Shown piece after piece: positions 21,191 to 32,870 of a stretch of DNA of 52,500 nt (the stretch's first letter is position 1; every line of letters begins with the position of its first letter). The stretch lies in contig CAJNDS010002307.1 in NCBI GenBank assembly GCA_905221605.1, forward strand, positions 199,287 through 251,786. Reading direction: 5' to 3'. The position numbers and the translations under genes are program-made. Below the pieces are notes generated by a model, which ran no database searches, had not been told where the DNA came from, and worked only from the letters and a program-made list of their open reading frames with translations. Origin of the DNA: Symbiodinium natans. Its lineage: Eukaryota; Sar; Dinophyceae; Suessiales; Symbiodiniaceae.

Positions 21191-21689
21191 TGTAAAGCCT
21201 GTTTAGGGTTTAGGGTTTAAGGTTTAGGGTTTAGGGTTTGAAGTATAAACCCTAAGCCTTTTAGGGCGTTCGAGTCTTAAGAGCTGGGGGCTTGATGGGT
21301 TTAGGGTTTAGGGTTTAGGGTTTAGGGTTTAGGGTTTAGGGTTTAGGGCTTTTGGGGTTTAGGGTTTAGGGTTTGGGGTTTCGGGTTGCAGGGCTTCGGT
21401 GTGTTATGTAGTTCGAGGCCAATGACCTCTTGCCATTTGGGCGACGTACTACCCAAAACCCCAAAGCCTCGACTGTGTACCAAACACAAACCCTAAACCC
21501 TAAACCCCAGACCCTAAACCCTAAACCTTTAAGCCTAAACCCTCTCTAAACCCTGAACCCTGAACCCTTAACCCTAAACCCTAGACCCTACTCAACCTGC
21601 AAAGTCTTTAGAGCTGAGCCATCGGCTGCGATTGGACGCATTGGGACTTACCCTCCCCATCGTAAACATTGAAACTGAACACGGTTTCA

Positions 21690-22120
21690 GGGTTTAGGGT
21701 TTATATGGTTTAGGGTTATGGTTTAGGGTTTATAGGATTTAGAGTTTACAGGGTTTAGGGTTTATATGGTTTAGGGTTTATAGGATTTAGAGTTTACAGG
21801 GTTTAGGGTTTATATGGTTTAGGGTTTATAGGATTTAGAGTTTACAGGGTTTAGGGTTTATATGGTTTAGGGGTTTAGGGTTTTGGGTTCAAGGTATACG
21901 GTTCAGGGGTTCAACGCCGCGTGACAGACCCTCAACACGACGGTTCCATTCGTCTTGCGTGGCCCTTGAGCCCCAGAACAAACCTCCCCCACCAAAACCA
22001 TGAAATATGCGAGTTTACAGGGTTTAGGGTTTATATGGTTTAGGGTTATGGTTTAGGGTTTATAGGCTTTAGGGTTAAGGTTTAGGGTTTATATGGTTTA
22101 GGGCTATGGTTTAGGGTTTT
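21690..22120. repeat. 48-bp second-order repeat built from telomeric variants
   Basis: Three to four tandem copies (21735-21865) of a unit combining GTTTAGGGTTTATATG, GTTTAGGGTTTATAG and GATTTAGAGTTTACAG. Pieces reappear at 22012-22118 on the other side of the 21905-21985 island. Confidence 0.85.
21905..21985 (-). CDS. Exon-like island, unknown protein
   Basis: Minus frame contains GLFWGSRATQDEWNRRVEGL. Trp- and charge-rich, clearly protein-like. Lies between two blocks of the 48-bp second-order repeat. Confidence 0.45.
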
Positions 22121-22865
22121 GGGCATCACCCACAAGCACTCCTAAACCCCAAACCCTAAACCAAGATGGTCTCGTGCCTGGGATTTCTGGGTTTAAGGGG
22201 GCTCGGGTCCAGGTCCCATAGTGTCTAGAGTCTAGAGGCTGGGGTCTGGTGTTTAGGGTTTAGGGTTTAGGGTTTAGGGTTTAGGGTTTAGGGTTTAGGG
22301 TTTCGGGTTCCGGGTTTCGGCTCGGAAGCAAACAACCATGGACCCCTTGGCCAACAACCACAAACTCTCTAGTCTGAAACCTCGTACTCCCTGAACTCCC
22401 TAAAGACTCGCGAAACCCCCCTCAATCCCCTAAACTCCCATAGACCGCAAGCTCCCTAAGACCGTAAACCCTCCAAACCCTGAACCCAAAACCCCAAACC
22501 CGAAACCAGAAACCCCAAACGCTGTAAACACCCAAGCTCCATACGAAGATCCTCAGCCCAGAACTCCCCACATACCCAAAGCTTCGTGAACTGAAGGGTT
22601 TTCCCTAAACCCTAAACCCTAAACCCTAAACCCTACACCCTAAACCCTAAACCCTAAACCCTAAACCCTAAATCCTAAACCCTAAACCCTAAACCCAAAC
22701 CCAAAAGCCTAAAGCCTAAACCCTAAACCCTAAACCCTACAGCAGGTCTTGGCTTTAGGGCTTTTTCGCGCTCCTCGATAAATCGGGGCTTCAGGGCTTC
22801 AGGGTGTGCTCCGAGGGGTTTAGGGTTTAGGGTTTAGGGTTTAGGGTTTAGGGTTTAGGGTTTAA

Positions 22866-22975
22866 CTTAAATTTCCGCTCTTCCTGTTCTGTCAAGACGA
22901 CCCGCGTGCCTTTGGCACTGCTGGGGTAGTGGCTCATTAACGTCTTTGGGTCAGCCATCCGCGTGTAGCAGTTGG
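22866..22975 (-). CDS. Exon-like island, unknown protein
   Basis: Minus frame contains YTRMADPKTLMSHYPSSAKG and continues TRVVLTEQEERKFK, 36 codons without a stop. One of the most convincing islands. Bounded by TTTAGGG arrays on both sides. Confidence 0.55.
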
Positions 22976-23227
22976 GGTTTAGGGTTTAGGGTTTAGGGTT
23001 TAGGGTTTAGGGTTTAGGGTTTAGGGTTTAGGGTTTAGGGTTTAGGGTTTAGGGTTTAGGGTTTAGGGTTTAGGGTTTAGGGGTTGTGCTGGTTTGTTGA
23101 ACAGCAACCTTAGGGCCTTAGGGACATGTACACTCATGACAACAAAAAGTAAGCTTAAGATTTAGGGCCTTTAGGGTTTAGGGTTTAGGGTTTAGGGTTT
23201 CGGGTTTAGGGTTTAGGGTTTAGGGTT

Positions 23228-23345
23228 GAAGGCTCGCCACAACCTGCATGCGCCCTCGGAAACAGGCCAAGAACGTTGAGTTTGAGGACCGCATAGAGAG
23301 CTGCCCCAGTGGCCGAGCTTGATGCGAAAAAGCTCGACACTAGTT
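23228..23345 (-). CDS. Exon-like island with a hydrophobic segment
   Basis: Minus frame contains SATGAALYAVLKLNVLGLFP and continues RAHAGCGE. The hydrophobic stretch could be part of a membrane helix. Another minus frame is also open. Confidence 0.4.
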
Positions 23346-23927
23346 AATAACCTTCCTCACCGGCTTCTCCTGGAGAGGCAGATGTCCACTTCAGGAGCTC
23401 CTGTGACACAACTTCGTTCTTTCCACTCTTCTCACGAAGCCAGCTCTCTCTCTGTCTCTCTCGCGCTCTTCTATCTCATATCGCTCGCTCTCTCTGTCTC
23501 TCTCTATCTCTCCCTCTGTGTCTCTATCTCTCTCTCTCTCACCGCATATGACTTAACACTACGACCTCAGTGCGCACAGTCAAGTTCCGAGGCTCGCTGC
23601 CTCAACACAAGAATAGAGTTAAGAGGCTCGACCTCAAACATTTCTCAGATATATCTTCGGACAAAGGAATGCCATGGGACTCACTGAAGCTCCGAGCTCT
23701 AGACTCAAAAACATCAACCGCAAGCAAACAACCTGTACACATACTAGTCGTCTCTCCCCTAAACCTTCGATACCCCTAAACCCCAAACCCTAAACCCTAA
23801 AACCTAAACCCTAAACCCTAAACCCTAAACCCCAAGCCCTAGTAACTGGGAAGCATCGGGACGGTGTCTAAACTCTTGCAGTCTCCCTGTTCGAAGTCCT
23901 CATAGCTAGCTGAACTCCAACTGGCCG

Positions 23928-24005
23928 TAATACTGGGCGCCAATCACCGTAGCTGCGATGACGCCCACCGCGGACAAAGCGAAGAGGCCTGAAGCAAGCG
24001 CGGCT
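23928..24005 (-). CDS. Exon-like island, predicted transmembrane segment
   Basis: Minus frame contains AALASGLFALSAVGVIAATV and then IGAQYYGQLEFS before a TAG. The ~20-residue hydrophobic run fits one membrane helix near a C-terminus. The stop could instead lie in an intron. Confidence 0.45.
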
Positions 24006-24485
24006 TAAACCCTAAACCCTGAACCCTAAACCCTAAACCCTAAACTGCTGAATACCCTGATTCGAGGTCCTGCGCGGATGCTAGGACTTCTGGTTCAAGC
24101 TTCTAGGTTTAGAGTTTAGGGTCAACCCTGAACCTTGGACCATTACCCGGAAACCCTAACCCGAAGCCAAAGGTTTAGGAAGATCCGGATCCAGAAGCTT
24201 CTTCCCCAAACCCGAAACCCGAAAACCGAAGTTGAACGTCTTGTGATGTCTGAGGCGCGACGACTACGGCCCGGAGGTGTTCTGCGTCCCCCAATACCTT
24301 ACACCTTAAAACCCTAAACCCTAAACCGCCTAAGAGTAGGGTTAGGGTTCTGAGTTTGGGGCTTACAGGGGAGTTTAGGGTTATACTGGTTAAATCGCCT
24401 TGCAAGCTCAAAAGCACTGAGTCACTGAGCCCTCGCTGTAGGGTTTAGGGTTTAGGGTTTAGGGTTTAGGGTTTAGGGTTTAGGG

Positions 24486-24603
24486 TGAAAACCTCAAGCT
24501 GGTTTGCAGCTGAGCTGCACCAGAAGAGAGCAAGCTGCCAGTCGCACGGGGCCGGCTGGGCGTAAGTAGCCTTGATGATGCCTGCTTCGGCATATCCCAA
24601 AGG
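24486..24603 (-). CDS. Exon-like island, unknown protein
   Basis: Minus frame contains GYAEAGIIKATYAQPAPCDW and continues QLALFWCSSAANQLEVF. The 5' edge of this exon is duplicated on the far side of a telomeric tract (24677-24701), giving a GC-AG intron candidate. Confidence 0.5.
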
Positions 24604-24701
24604 GGGTTTAGGGTTTAGGGTTTAGGGCTTAGGGTTTAGGGTTTAGGGTTTGGGATTTAGGGTTTAGGGTTTAGACGCCTGTTTCGGCATATCCCAAAGG
24701 G
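24580..24701. repeat. 25-bp direct repeats flanking a telomeric tract
   Basis: GCCTGCTTCGGCATATCCCA at 24580 and GCCTGTTTCGGCATATCCCA at 24677 are each followed by AAGGG (25 bp, one mismatch). They enclose about ten TTTAGGG heptamers and nothing else. Confidence 0.9.
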
Positions 24702-24918
24702 TCCACGTACCCAGATATAGTCTAGTGTTTGGGGTTTGGGGTTTGTGGTTTGGGGTTTGGGGCTTGGGGCTTGGGGTTTGGGGTTTGGGGTTCAGGGTTC
24801 AGGGTTCCGGGTTCAGCGTTTAGGGTTCGGGCAGTACCATATACTTGGGCCTGAAAGGGGTTCCTAGACAGTAGCTTTAACACCCAAATATACCATATGG
24901 GTACATGGGCCCTTAGGG
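24693..24918. mobile_element. Family A hairpin element expanded by a TTTGGGG array
   Basis: The ends CCCAAAGGGTCCACGTACCC and GGGTACATGGGCCCTTAGGG are inverted. A TTTGGGG-type variant array (24727-24830) lies in the left arm, doubling the element's usual length. Confidence 0.7.
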
Positions 24919-25519
24919 ATATTTCTCGGGCTGTGGAGTTGGGAGTGTGCGGGGGTCTGGGAGAATTTAGGGTGGCTGCAGGGATTGGGATGTGGCTTTC
25001 GGCATCTCGGAAAAGGAAGGCCCGCTCCAGTGCGGCCCAAAACAACTCTAAACCCTAAACCCTAAACCCTAAACCCTAAACCCTAAACCCTAAACCCTAA
25101 ACCCTAAACCCTAAACGCTGAGTTCCCTTGGGGAAAAAGGTTGACCTTTGGGTTCAAGGGGTTTTCACACTACCTTAAAAGGTTAAAGGTTGCCCAGCCA
25201 GCACCTAAGACAATGCATCTAAGCCACCATAGACCCACAGCGAGATGTCGGCCAGGAAGAACCTCAGCAAGCTACCTAAATGTACTTCCCCAGATAGTCT
25301 TACTTCGGAGCCCGGACCCATACTCCACACCCGGGAAGCATAAAACCCTTAGCCCTTCAACGCGACAATCCCAAACCCTACACCCGTAAACCCCAAGCCC
25401 GAAACACCGCTAAACCCTAGACCCTAAACCCTACACCCTAAACCCTGAACCCCTAAACCCCTAACCCCTAAACCCTATAAACCCTGTAAACTCTAAACCC
25501 TAAGCCCTAAACCCTAAAC

Positions 25520-25618
25520 CCTAAACCCATCTATGCCAGGCGCAGCATCGCCCAGAAGGCCGCACAGGGCTTCGCGAGCGTGAGCCTGTCAACCCGGAGG
25601 CTGCAATGCTCTATTTTG
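25520..25618 (-). CDS. Exon-like island, unknown protein
   Basis: Minus frame contains KIEHCSLRVDRLTLAKPCAA and continues FWAMLRLA before a TAG. Bounded by ITS at 25507 and 25622. Confidence 0.45.
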
Positions 25619-25666
25619 CCCGGGTTTAGGGTTTAGGGTTTAGGGTTTAGGGTTTAGGGTTTAGGT

Positions 25667-28370
25667 GCACAAATGCAAGAGTAATGCAAGAGATCCTGCA
25701 GCACGAAACCTGAAGTGGTCGGACTCAGAGCGATGAGGGATGCAGAACAGCTCTCTCCAAGGTCATTCGGCTAAAGGGTGTTGGATATCTGCTGCTCATC
25801 ACAGTCTGCAACAGCACGTCATGACAGCAACAGCAAGGAGACGAAAACAGCAAGGAGACGACGACTTCGAACGCGTGACGTTCCAACTGCTGCATTTGCC
25901 GATCTAGCAGCATCTGGCATCTGTACGAAGGCTCCAGGGTAGACCGCACATGAAGCACCGTCTATCAGACATGCTCTTCAGCAAGAACTCTTTTTGGCAC
26001 TGTCTAATTCCGAGCGCAGCATAGACGCATCGGCTGCGCACGGACTCAACAAGTGCTGACCTTTCACTGAAACACGCAAGAAATCCTCAGTCGACGCGCA
26101 TGGTTTGTCTTCAGTCCAGGATGTAGCCGCATCCTCCGACATCTAATTAGTTTTTGGAACATCACCGGACGCAAGCGCACCACAAATTCAAGACTAATGC
26201 AAGAAATCCTGCAGCACGAAACATGCAGTTGTCGGACTCAGAGCGATGAGGGATGCAGAACAGCTCTCTCCAAGGTCATTCGGCTAAAGGGTGTTGGATA
26301 TCTGCTGCTCATCACAGTCTGCAACAGCACGCCATGACAGCAACAGCAAGGAGACGACTTCGAACGCGTGACGCTCCTTCTGCTGCATCTGCCCATCTAG
26401 CAGCATCCGGCATCTATACGAAGGCTCCAGGGTAGACCGCACATGAAGCACCGTCTATCAGACATGCACTTCAGCAAGAACTCTTTTTGGCACTGTCTAA
26501 TTCCGAGCGCAGCATAGACGCATCGGCTACGCACGGACTCAACAAGTGCTGACCTTTCACTGAAACACACAAGAAATCCTCAGTCGACGTGCATGGTTTG
26601 TCTTCAGTCCAGGATGTAGCCGCATCCTCCGACATCTAATTAGTTTTTGGAACATCACCGGACGCAAGCGCACCACAAATTCAAGACTAATGCAAGAAAT
26701 CCTGCAGCACGAAACCTGAAGTGGTCGGACTCAGAGCGATGAGGGATGCAGAACAGCTCTCTCCAAGGTCATTCGGCTAAAGGGTGTTGGACATCTGCTG
26801 CTCATCACAGTCTGCAACAGCACGCCATGACAGCAACAGCAAGGAGACGACTTCGAACGCGTGACGCTCCAACTGCTGCATCTGCTGCATCTGCCCATCT
26901 AGCAGCATCCGGCATCTATGCGAAGGCTCCAGGGTAGACCGCACATGAAGCACCGTCTATCAGACATGCTCTTCAGCAAGAACTCTTTTTGGCACTGTCT
27001 AATTCCGAGCGCAGCATAGACGCATCGGCTACGCACGGACTCAACAAGTGCTGACCTTTCACTGAAACACACAAGAAGTCCTCAGTCGACGCGCATGGTT
27101 TGTCTTCAGTCCAGGATGTAGCCGCATCCTCCGACATCTAATTAGTTTTGGAACATCACCGGACGCAAGCGCACCACAAATTCAAGACTAATGCAAGAAA
27201 TCCTGCAGCACGAAACATGCAGTTGTCGGACTCAGAGCGATGAGGGATGCAGAACAGCTCTCTCCAAGGTCATTCGGCTAAAGGGTGTTGGATATCTGCT
27301 GCTCATCACAGTCTGCAACAGCACGCCATGACAGCAACAGCAAGGAGACGACTTCGAACGCGTGACGCTCCAACTGCTGCATCTGCTGCATCTGCCCATC
27401 TAGCAGCATCCGGCATCTATGCGAAGGCTCCAGGGTAGACCGCACATGAAGCACCGTCTATCAGACATGCTCTTCAGCAAGAACTCTTTTTGGCACTGTC
27501 TAATTCCGAGCGCAGCATAGACGCATCGGCTACGCACGGACTCAACAAGTGCTGACCTTTCACTGAAACACACAAGAAGTCCTCAGTCGACGCGCATGGT
27601 TTGTCTTCAGTCCAGGATGTAGCCGCATCCTCCGACATCTAATTAGTTTTTTGGCACATCACCGGACGCAAGCGCACCACAAATTCAACACTAATGCAAG
27701 AAATCCTGCAGCACGAAACATGCAGTTGTCGGACTCAGAGCGATGAGGGATGCAGAACAGCTCTCTCCAAGGTCGTTCGGCTAAAGGGTGTTGGATATCT
27801 GCTGCTCATCACAGTCTGCGACAGCACGCCATGACAGCAACAGCAAGGAGACGACGACTTCGAACGTATGACGCTCCGACTGCTGCGTTTGCCGATCTAA
27901 GAGCGTCTGGCTTCTATATACGAAGGCTCCAGGGTAGACCGCACATGAAGCGCCGTCTATCAGACATGCACTTCAGCAAGAACTCTTTGGCACTGTCTAA
28001 TTCCGAGCGCAGCATGGGACGCATCGGCTGCGCACGGACTCAACAAGTGCTGACCTTTCAATCCAACACACAAGAAGTCCTCAGTCGACGCGCATGGTTT
28101 GTCTTCAGTCCAGGATGTAGCCGCATCCTCCGACATCTAATTAGTTTTTGGCACATCACCGGACGCAAGCGCACCACAAATTCAAGAGATCCTGCAGCGC
28201 GAAACATGCAGTTGTCGGACTCAGAGCGATGAGGGATACAGAGCAGCTCTCTCCAAGGTCATTCGGCTAAAGGGTGTTGGATATCTGCTGCCCATCACAG
28301 TCTGCAACGTCTGCAACAGCTTTGCTGATGAAAGTCGAAGGCGCCAGGGCAAACCACACATGAAGCGCCG
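25667..28370. repeat. Tandem array of a ~500-bp unit (5 full copies plus a partial)
   Basis: The motif CGATGAGGGATGCAGAAC recurs at 25731, 26244, 26737, 27238, 27741 and (as GATACAG) 28227, spacings 486-513 bp. Two subtypes differ just before it (GAAACCTGAAGTGGTCGG or GAAACATGCAGTTGTCGG), in the order A-B-A-B-B-B. Each unit carries a short plus frame of about 60 codons (MQNSSLQG...). Small indels are mostly multiples of three inside that frame, but the peptide is Ala/His/Arg-rich with no recognisable domain. The array is nearly free of TTTAGGG. It could be satellite DNA or a tandem array of short transcription units. Confidence 0.85.
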
Positions 28371-28527
28371 TCCTCAACCCTGAACCCTCTAAACCCTAAA
28401 TCCTAAACCCTGAACCCCCTATGCCCTCCAAACCCTCTAAACCCCTAAACCCCCTAAACCCTAAACCCCCTAAACCCTAAACCCTAAACCCTAAACCCTA
28501 AACCCTAAACCCTAAACCCCAACCTCA

Positions 28528-28628
28528 ACCCTTGCGGGTCAGGTCGCCTCCGCAGCTCCACCTCCGCAGCGGCCTCACAGGCGTCCTGCCCCTCCTGGTC
28601 ACCCCGCTCCTTCATTGCAGAGATCAGA
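28528..28628 (-). CDS. Exon-like island, unknown protein
   Basis: Minus frame contains MKERGDQEGQDACEAAAEVE and continues LRRRPDPQG. Charged, helical. Likely downstream of the signal-peptide exon at 29039, though linkage is unproven. Confidence 0.45.
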
Positions 28629-28757
28629 TGCTGCTTTGTTTATAGGGAGCTTTTCAATCCCCTAAACCCTAAACCCTAAACCCTAAACCCTAAACCTCAA
28701 ACCCTCAAACCCCAAACCCTAAACCCTAAACCTCAAACTCTAGACCCTAACCCCTAA

Positions 28758-28842
28758 ACCCTCAGCGTCCTTCAGCTTGAAAGCACCATAGCGGAACGCT
28801 ACCAGTCGCCCCACCTGGCAATCCCCGGTCTCCGGGAGTTCG
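28758..28842 (-). CDS. Exon-like island, unknown protein
   Basis: Minus frame contains DCQVGRLVAFRYGAFKLKDA, beta-rich. The AFRYGAFKL pattern loosely recalls C-terminal sulfatase segments, but the position right after a signal-peptide exon argues against that, so no family is claimed. Confidence 0.45.
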
Positions 28843-28974
28843 GGGTTTTAAGGCTCGGGCTTCATGACTTGGAAGCTACAAGCATGTAGATAGGTTTAGG
28901 GCTTATGGGGGTAGCTAGAGTTAGGGTTTAGGGTTGAGGGTTGAGGGTTTAGGGTTTGGGGTAAAGCCCTAAAC

Positions 28975-29039
28975 CCGAGACACAAGACGCACACCTGGCA
29001 GGAGAGCATCAGCACCCACAGGCCGCAGAGAGCAGCCAT
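28975..29039 (-). CDS. Signal-peptide-like first exon
   Basis: ATG at 29039 opens MAALCGLWVLMLSCQVCVLC, a short N-region followed by a hydrophobic core, typical of a secretory signal or N-terminal anchor. Probably the start of a gene continuing leftwards through 28842 and 28628. Confidence 0.5.
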
Positions 29040-29435
29040 CGCAAGATGCCTGGGGGGGGTGTCGGGCTTACCACAGGGCTTAGGGTTTAGGGTTTAGGGT
29101 TAAGGGCTTTAGGGTTAGTTCCATGGGCCCTTAGTATGGCCCCTGACCTCCTGAAAAAGGGTTCTGAAGTATGGACCCTTGGGTCGTGTGGCGTATAATT
29201 ACGGAATTCAGGACCTCCTAAATTCCTCAACAGGGAAGATGGGGGATACAAGGGTTTAGGGTTTAGGGTTTAGGGTTACCTGATTCCCTGCTAAGTCAGA
29301 ACTCAGAATTGTTAACCCCTAAACTGTAAACCCGAGCCTAACCCTACAAACCCTGATGACTTGAGGATTTTGGGGTTCGTACCTTATGGCTCTTGGGGTA
29401 GAGAATTTGAGGGCCTCCCTGAACCTTAAATCTAA

Positions 29436-29560
29436 GGGTAGTTACATGGTCCCTTAGTATGGGCCCTTAAACCCTTATATACCCCTTACAGAAACCCTAT
29501 ACTTTAAAGGAGGTAGGGGACCCTCTTAAGTGAAACGACCCTTAGATAGGCAGCAGGGCT
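29436..29560. mobile_element. Inverted-repeat element, GGGTAG family
   Basis: Begins GGGTAGTTACATGGTCCCTTAG like the copy at 35178. The right arm (GTAGGGGACCCTCTTAAG) is diverged, so the end is approximate. A partial relative is at 29113-29215. Confidence 0.5.
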
Positions 29561-29679
29561 AGTTGTGTCCTATAGCGTGAACCCTGTCTGTTCGGAAGTG
29601 AAGATTTAAGGTTTGTAAGGTTTAGGTTTAGGGCACCCGTGGGGAACCTAGCAAATAGGGACATCCTGGGGGGAAGGCG

Positions 29680-29804
29680 GGAGGTTGATGGGTAGTTTAT
29701 AACCCCAATTCAATTATAACTGTACTTACAAGCCCCCCAAGTCCTCTAAGTAGGATACATACAAAAAGACTTGCGGTTGGGGTTGTAAGTACCCATCAAC
29801 CTCC
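29680..29804. mobile_element. Hairpin element, family F (GGAGGTTGATGGGTA)
   Basis: GGAGGTTGATGGGTAGTTTA at the left is matched by the inverse of TAAGTACCCATCAACCTCC at the right. AACCCCAA / TTGGGGTT also pair. About 125 bp, non-coding. Confidence 0.85.
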
Positions 29805-29917
29805 AAGCAAAGCCCCAATGATCAGAAACCCGCATTGATAAACAAACTGACCCTAAATCCTAAACCTACAATACCCACCGTAAACCCTAAACCCTAAACC
29901 CTAAATACTCTAAACCC

Positions 29918-30008
29918 AGTATCGATTCCAGAGAGGCTGCAGAACTCCCAACATCGCCAAGGTTGATGCCAGATCCTTGTCGCAACTCCTCGGCTTCTCC
30001 AAGAAAAC
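29918..30008 (-). CDS. Exon-like island, unknown protein
   Basis: Minus frame contains KPRSCDKDLASTLAMLGVLQ and continues PLWNRYW, stop-free between ITS tracts at 29875 and 30010. Confidence 0.45.
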
Positions 30009-30718
30009 CGGTTTAGGGTTTAGGGTTTAGGGTTTAGGGATTAGGATTTAGTAATTTAGGGTTTCGGGGTTCGGGTTTAGGGTTTAGGCTTCAGGATTCT
30101 GAGCTTCGAGTTGTGAGGCTCCAGGGTTTGTGGCCGGCCGGTTTCCAGCGCACGCGGTAAGCCTCAAGCCCACACTATCAAAGCCTCTTGGTCCACCTTT
30201 CTTCTTGTGTTGTCTCCGATGTTTCTCATTCTCCAGAATATGATCACTTCTCAACATAATGGCCCCTTTTCGGGGTACCCGAAAAATTCGAGGGGGCGCC
30301 TTAGACTTGAAGATGATCCTTGTAACCTCTATGTAAGGGCTTCGGTTTAGGACTTTGGGTCTTGAGGGGTCGAAACGGCTTCGAGAGGCTGTTGCTTCCC
30401 AAAAGCTTCAAATGAAAACAAGCTAGACGGCCAGAATCTTGCATCGGGATGCCATTCTTCGAGTTGATGAAGAAAAGGCAACCCTAAACCCTAAACCCTA
30501 GACCCTAGACCCTAAACCCTAAACCCTAAACCCTAAACCCTAAACCCTAAACCCTAAACCCTAAACCCTAAACCCTAAACTAACCCTAAACCCTGAGAGC
30601 TCTTGGATCTTGGAGGTTCAGAGTGGGGGGAGCCCTTTAGGTCATGTGTAGGTCATCGGAAGATGCTGCTTCCATGGGGCCAAACAGAGCAGCCGATCTC
30701 ACTAAGACACCGAGGTCC

Positions 30719-30910
30719 CCAGACCTTCTAGAACCCCTTGCTTAAGGAATAGACCCTAATTCATATTAAAGATCCTGAGTATAAATTAAGTATATACCCT
30801 AATTCATAATAAAGATCCTTAATGCATTCAGCATATACCCTATTTCATAATAAAGATCCTTAGTATAAAGTAAGGTATATTCCTTAGTTAAGGGGTTTTG
30901 GAAGTTCTGG
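30719..30910. mobile_element. Inverted-repeat element with internal tandem repeats, family G
   Basis: TIRs of about 33 bp: CCAGACCTTCTAGAACCCCT at the left against the inverse of AGGGGTTTTGGAAGTTCTGG at the right, then CTTAAGGAATA / TATTCCTTAG. Three tandem copies of a ~55-bp unit (ATACCCTAATTCATAATAAA, GATCCTTA) fill the centre. Confidence 0.85.
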
Positions 30911-31411
30911 GTCAGGTTTTCTGGTCGCTCACCGACTCAGGCGTGGGCTGGCCAACGAAACCCTCTGACCTAAACCCTAAACCCTAAACCCTAAACCCTA
31001 AACCCTAAACCCTAAACCCTAAACCCTAAACCCTCTTGACCAAAATGAAGGGAAGTCTGCCCTGAACCCGAAGCCCCAACCCACCCAGACGACTCTCAGA
31101 AAGCAATGCTCTCGCCAGGGCACCCCCGCATGAAGTAAACACAGAGGAGCCTCGGTGCTCTCGTTTTCGGATTTAGGGTTCAGGGTTTAGGGTTTAGGGT
31201 TTAGGGTTCAGGGTTTTAGGGTTTACGATTTCGGGTTCAGGGTTTCGGCTGTCAGGCCAGCTTCCTAAGCATAGACGCTTATTTGATACCCCCACCCCGC
31301 CCGACCCCCCCCCCCCCCCCCCGACCACTCCGCCTTCCCAGAACCCCTACACAACTAAACCCCAAGAGCTCTCAGGGTTTAGGGTTTAGGGTTTAGGGTT
31401 TAGGGTTCAGG

Positions 31412-31497
31412 GTCCAAGACCCCAAGACCCCAAGACCCCAAGACCCCAAGACCCCAAGACCCCAAGACCCCAAGACCCCAAGACCCCAAGACCCCAA
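31412..31497 (+). repeat. (CCCCAAGA)n octamer array
   Basis: About ten perfect CCAAGACC units derived from a telomere-like sequence but with an 8-base period. 31250-31950 otherwise holds a poly-C run and degenerate CCCTAAA text with no exon recognised. Confidence 0.9.
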
Positions 31498-32135
31498 AAC
31501 CCCTAACCCTGCCCTAAACCCCTAAGCCGCAAAAATCCTTGAACCCCAAAACCCTAAACCCCGAAACCCTGAACCCCTCAACCGCAGAATAAGTCACTGA
31601 ACCCCAAAACCCTAACACCTATGAGGAGCTCCTGCAGCTAACCTTAAACCCTAAACCCTAAACCCTAAACTCAAAGCCTAGGATTCCAAACTCATCAACC
31701 TGCTCGGGCAAAAGAAGACTGTGCAAAACAGGCCTAGGGTTTTGGGCCTTGTAGGGTTTAGGGTTTAGGGTTTAGCGTTTAGGGTTCAGGCTTCACAAAC
31801 GCCTAACTATTGAGCTCTTTCATAAGTCCTGGCAGCCGAGATCCTAAACTCTAAACCTAACCCCTAAGCCCTAAGCCCGAAACCCTTCAAAACCCCAAAA
31901 CCCTGAATTGACTCCAAACCCCTGAACCCTTTAAAGCCCCTGAACCTCAAAACCCCTCATCCCTAAAATGTCAACCCTAGACCCCAAACCCCCAAACCAT
32001 GAAACCGATAAGCGCAAAACCCTGAACCCTAAACCCTAAGCCCCAAGCCCTAAGCCCTAAACCCTAAACTGCCCTAATCCCCAAACCCTACAGCCCCAAA
32101 GGGCGCAGCCCGCAGCACGGAAAAAAAAAAGAAAA

Positions 32136-32244
32136 CCCTAAGGGTCCATGTACCTAATTACGGAATACTTGGGCCTTAAAGTACTTCCTATATAAGGACT
32201 TTTGGGTCTAAGTATATAATAATAAGGTACATGGACCCTTAGGG
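32136..32244. mobile_element. Hairpin MITE-like element, family A
   Basis: Copy nearly identical to 17132 and 33156, preceded by an A10 run. Inverted ends CCCTAAGGGTCCATGTACCT. Confidence 0.9.
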
Positions 32245-32339
32245 AAAACAAAAAACCGTGAGGAAAGGCGCAGGAGGGCACCGAAAGCCAAGAGGGGCCC
32301 AATAAGGCAGAGGCCTGAAGAGGCGTTTATACAGGGTTT

Positions 32340-32870
32340 CTTGGGTTTAGGGTTTAGGGTTTAGGGTTTAGGGTTTAGGGTTTAGGGTTTAGGGTTTAGG
32401 GTTTAGGGTTTAGGGTTTATGGGAGTTTGGGGGGTAGGGTGTGCGGTTTGGAAGTTGGGGTTTAGGGTTTAGGGGATAGGGTTTAGGGGGTTTAGGGCGT
32501 TTAGGGGGTCCAGGGGAGTTTAGGGGAGTTTAGGGGAGTTTAGGGGGGATAAGGGTTTTAGGGGAGCTTAGGGGAGTTTAGGGGGTTTAGGGGGTTTAGG
32601 GAGTTAGGGGTTTAGGGCCTTTGGGGAGTTTGGGGGTTTAGCGGAGGTTGGGGGCTTAGGGGAGTTTAGGGGATTTTCGGGGAGTTTAGGAGAGTTTAGG
32701 GGCTTAGGGGGAGTGTAGGGGGTTTAGGGGAGTTTAGGGGCGTTTAAGGGAGTTTAGGGGTTTAAGGGGTTCAGGGGGAGTTTAGGGGGTTTAGGGGTTC
32801 AGGGTTTAGGGGTTCAGGGGGTTCAGGGTTTGGGCCTTACGGTTTTGGGGCTTGGGGTTTAGGGTATGGA
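32340..32870 (+). repeat. TTTAGGG tract decaying into TTTAGGGG / GGAGTTTAGG text
   Basis: A clean array (32345-32420) grades into G-rich variants with GGAGTTTAGGGG units to about 32870. No exon seen here or in 32880-33150. Confidence 0.85.

Noticed and set aside
23319-23779. Plus-strand open frame of 122 codons with Ser/Leu runs
   Set aside because: The middle is a (TC)n microsatellite. Part of the left side overlaps a better minus-strand exon.
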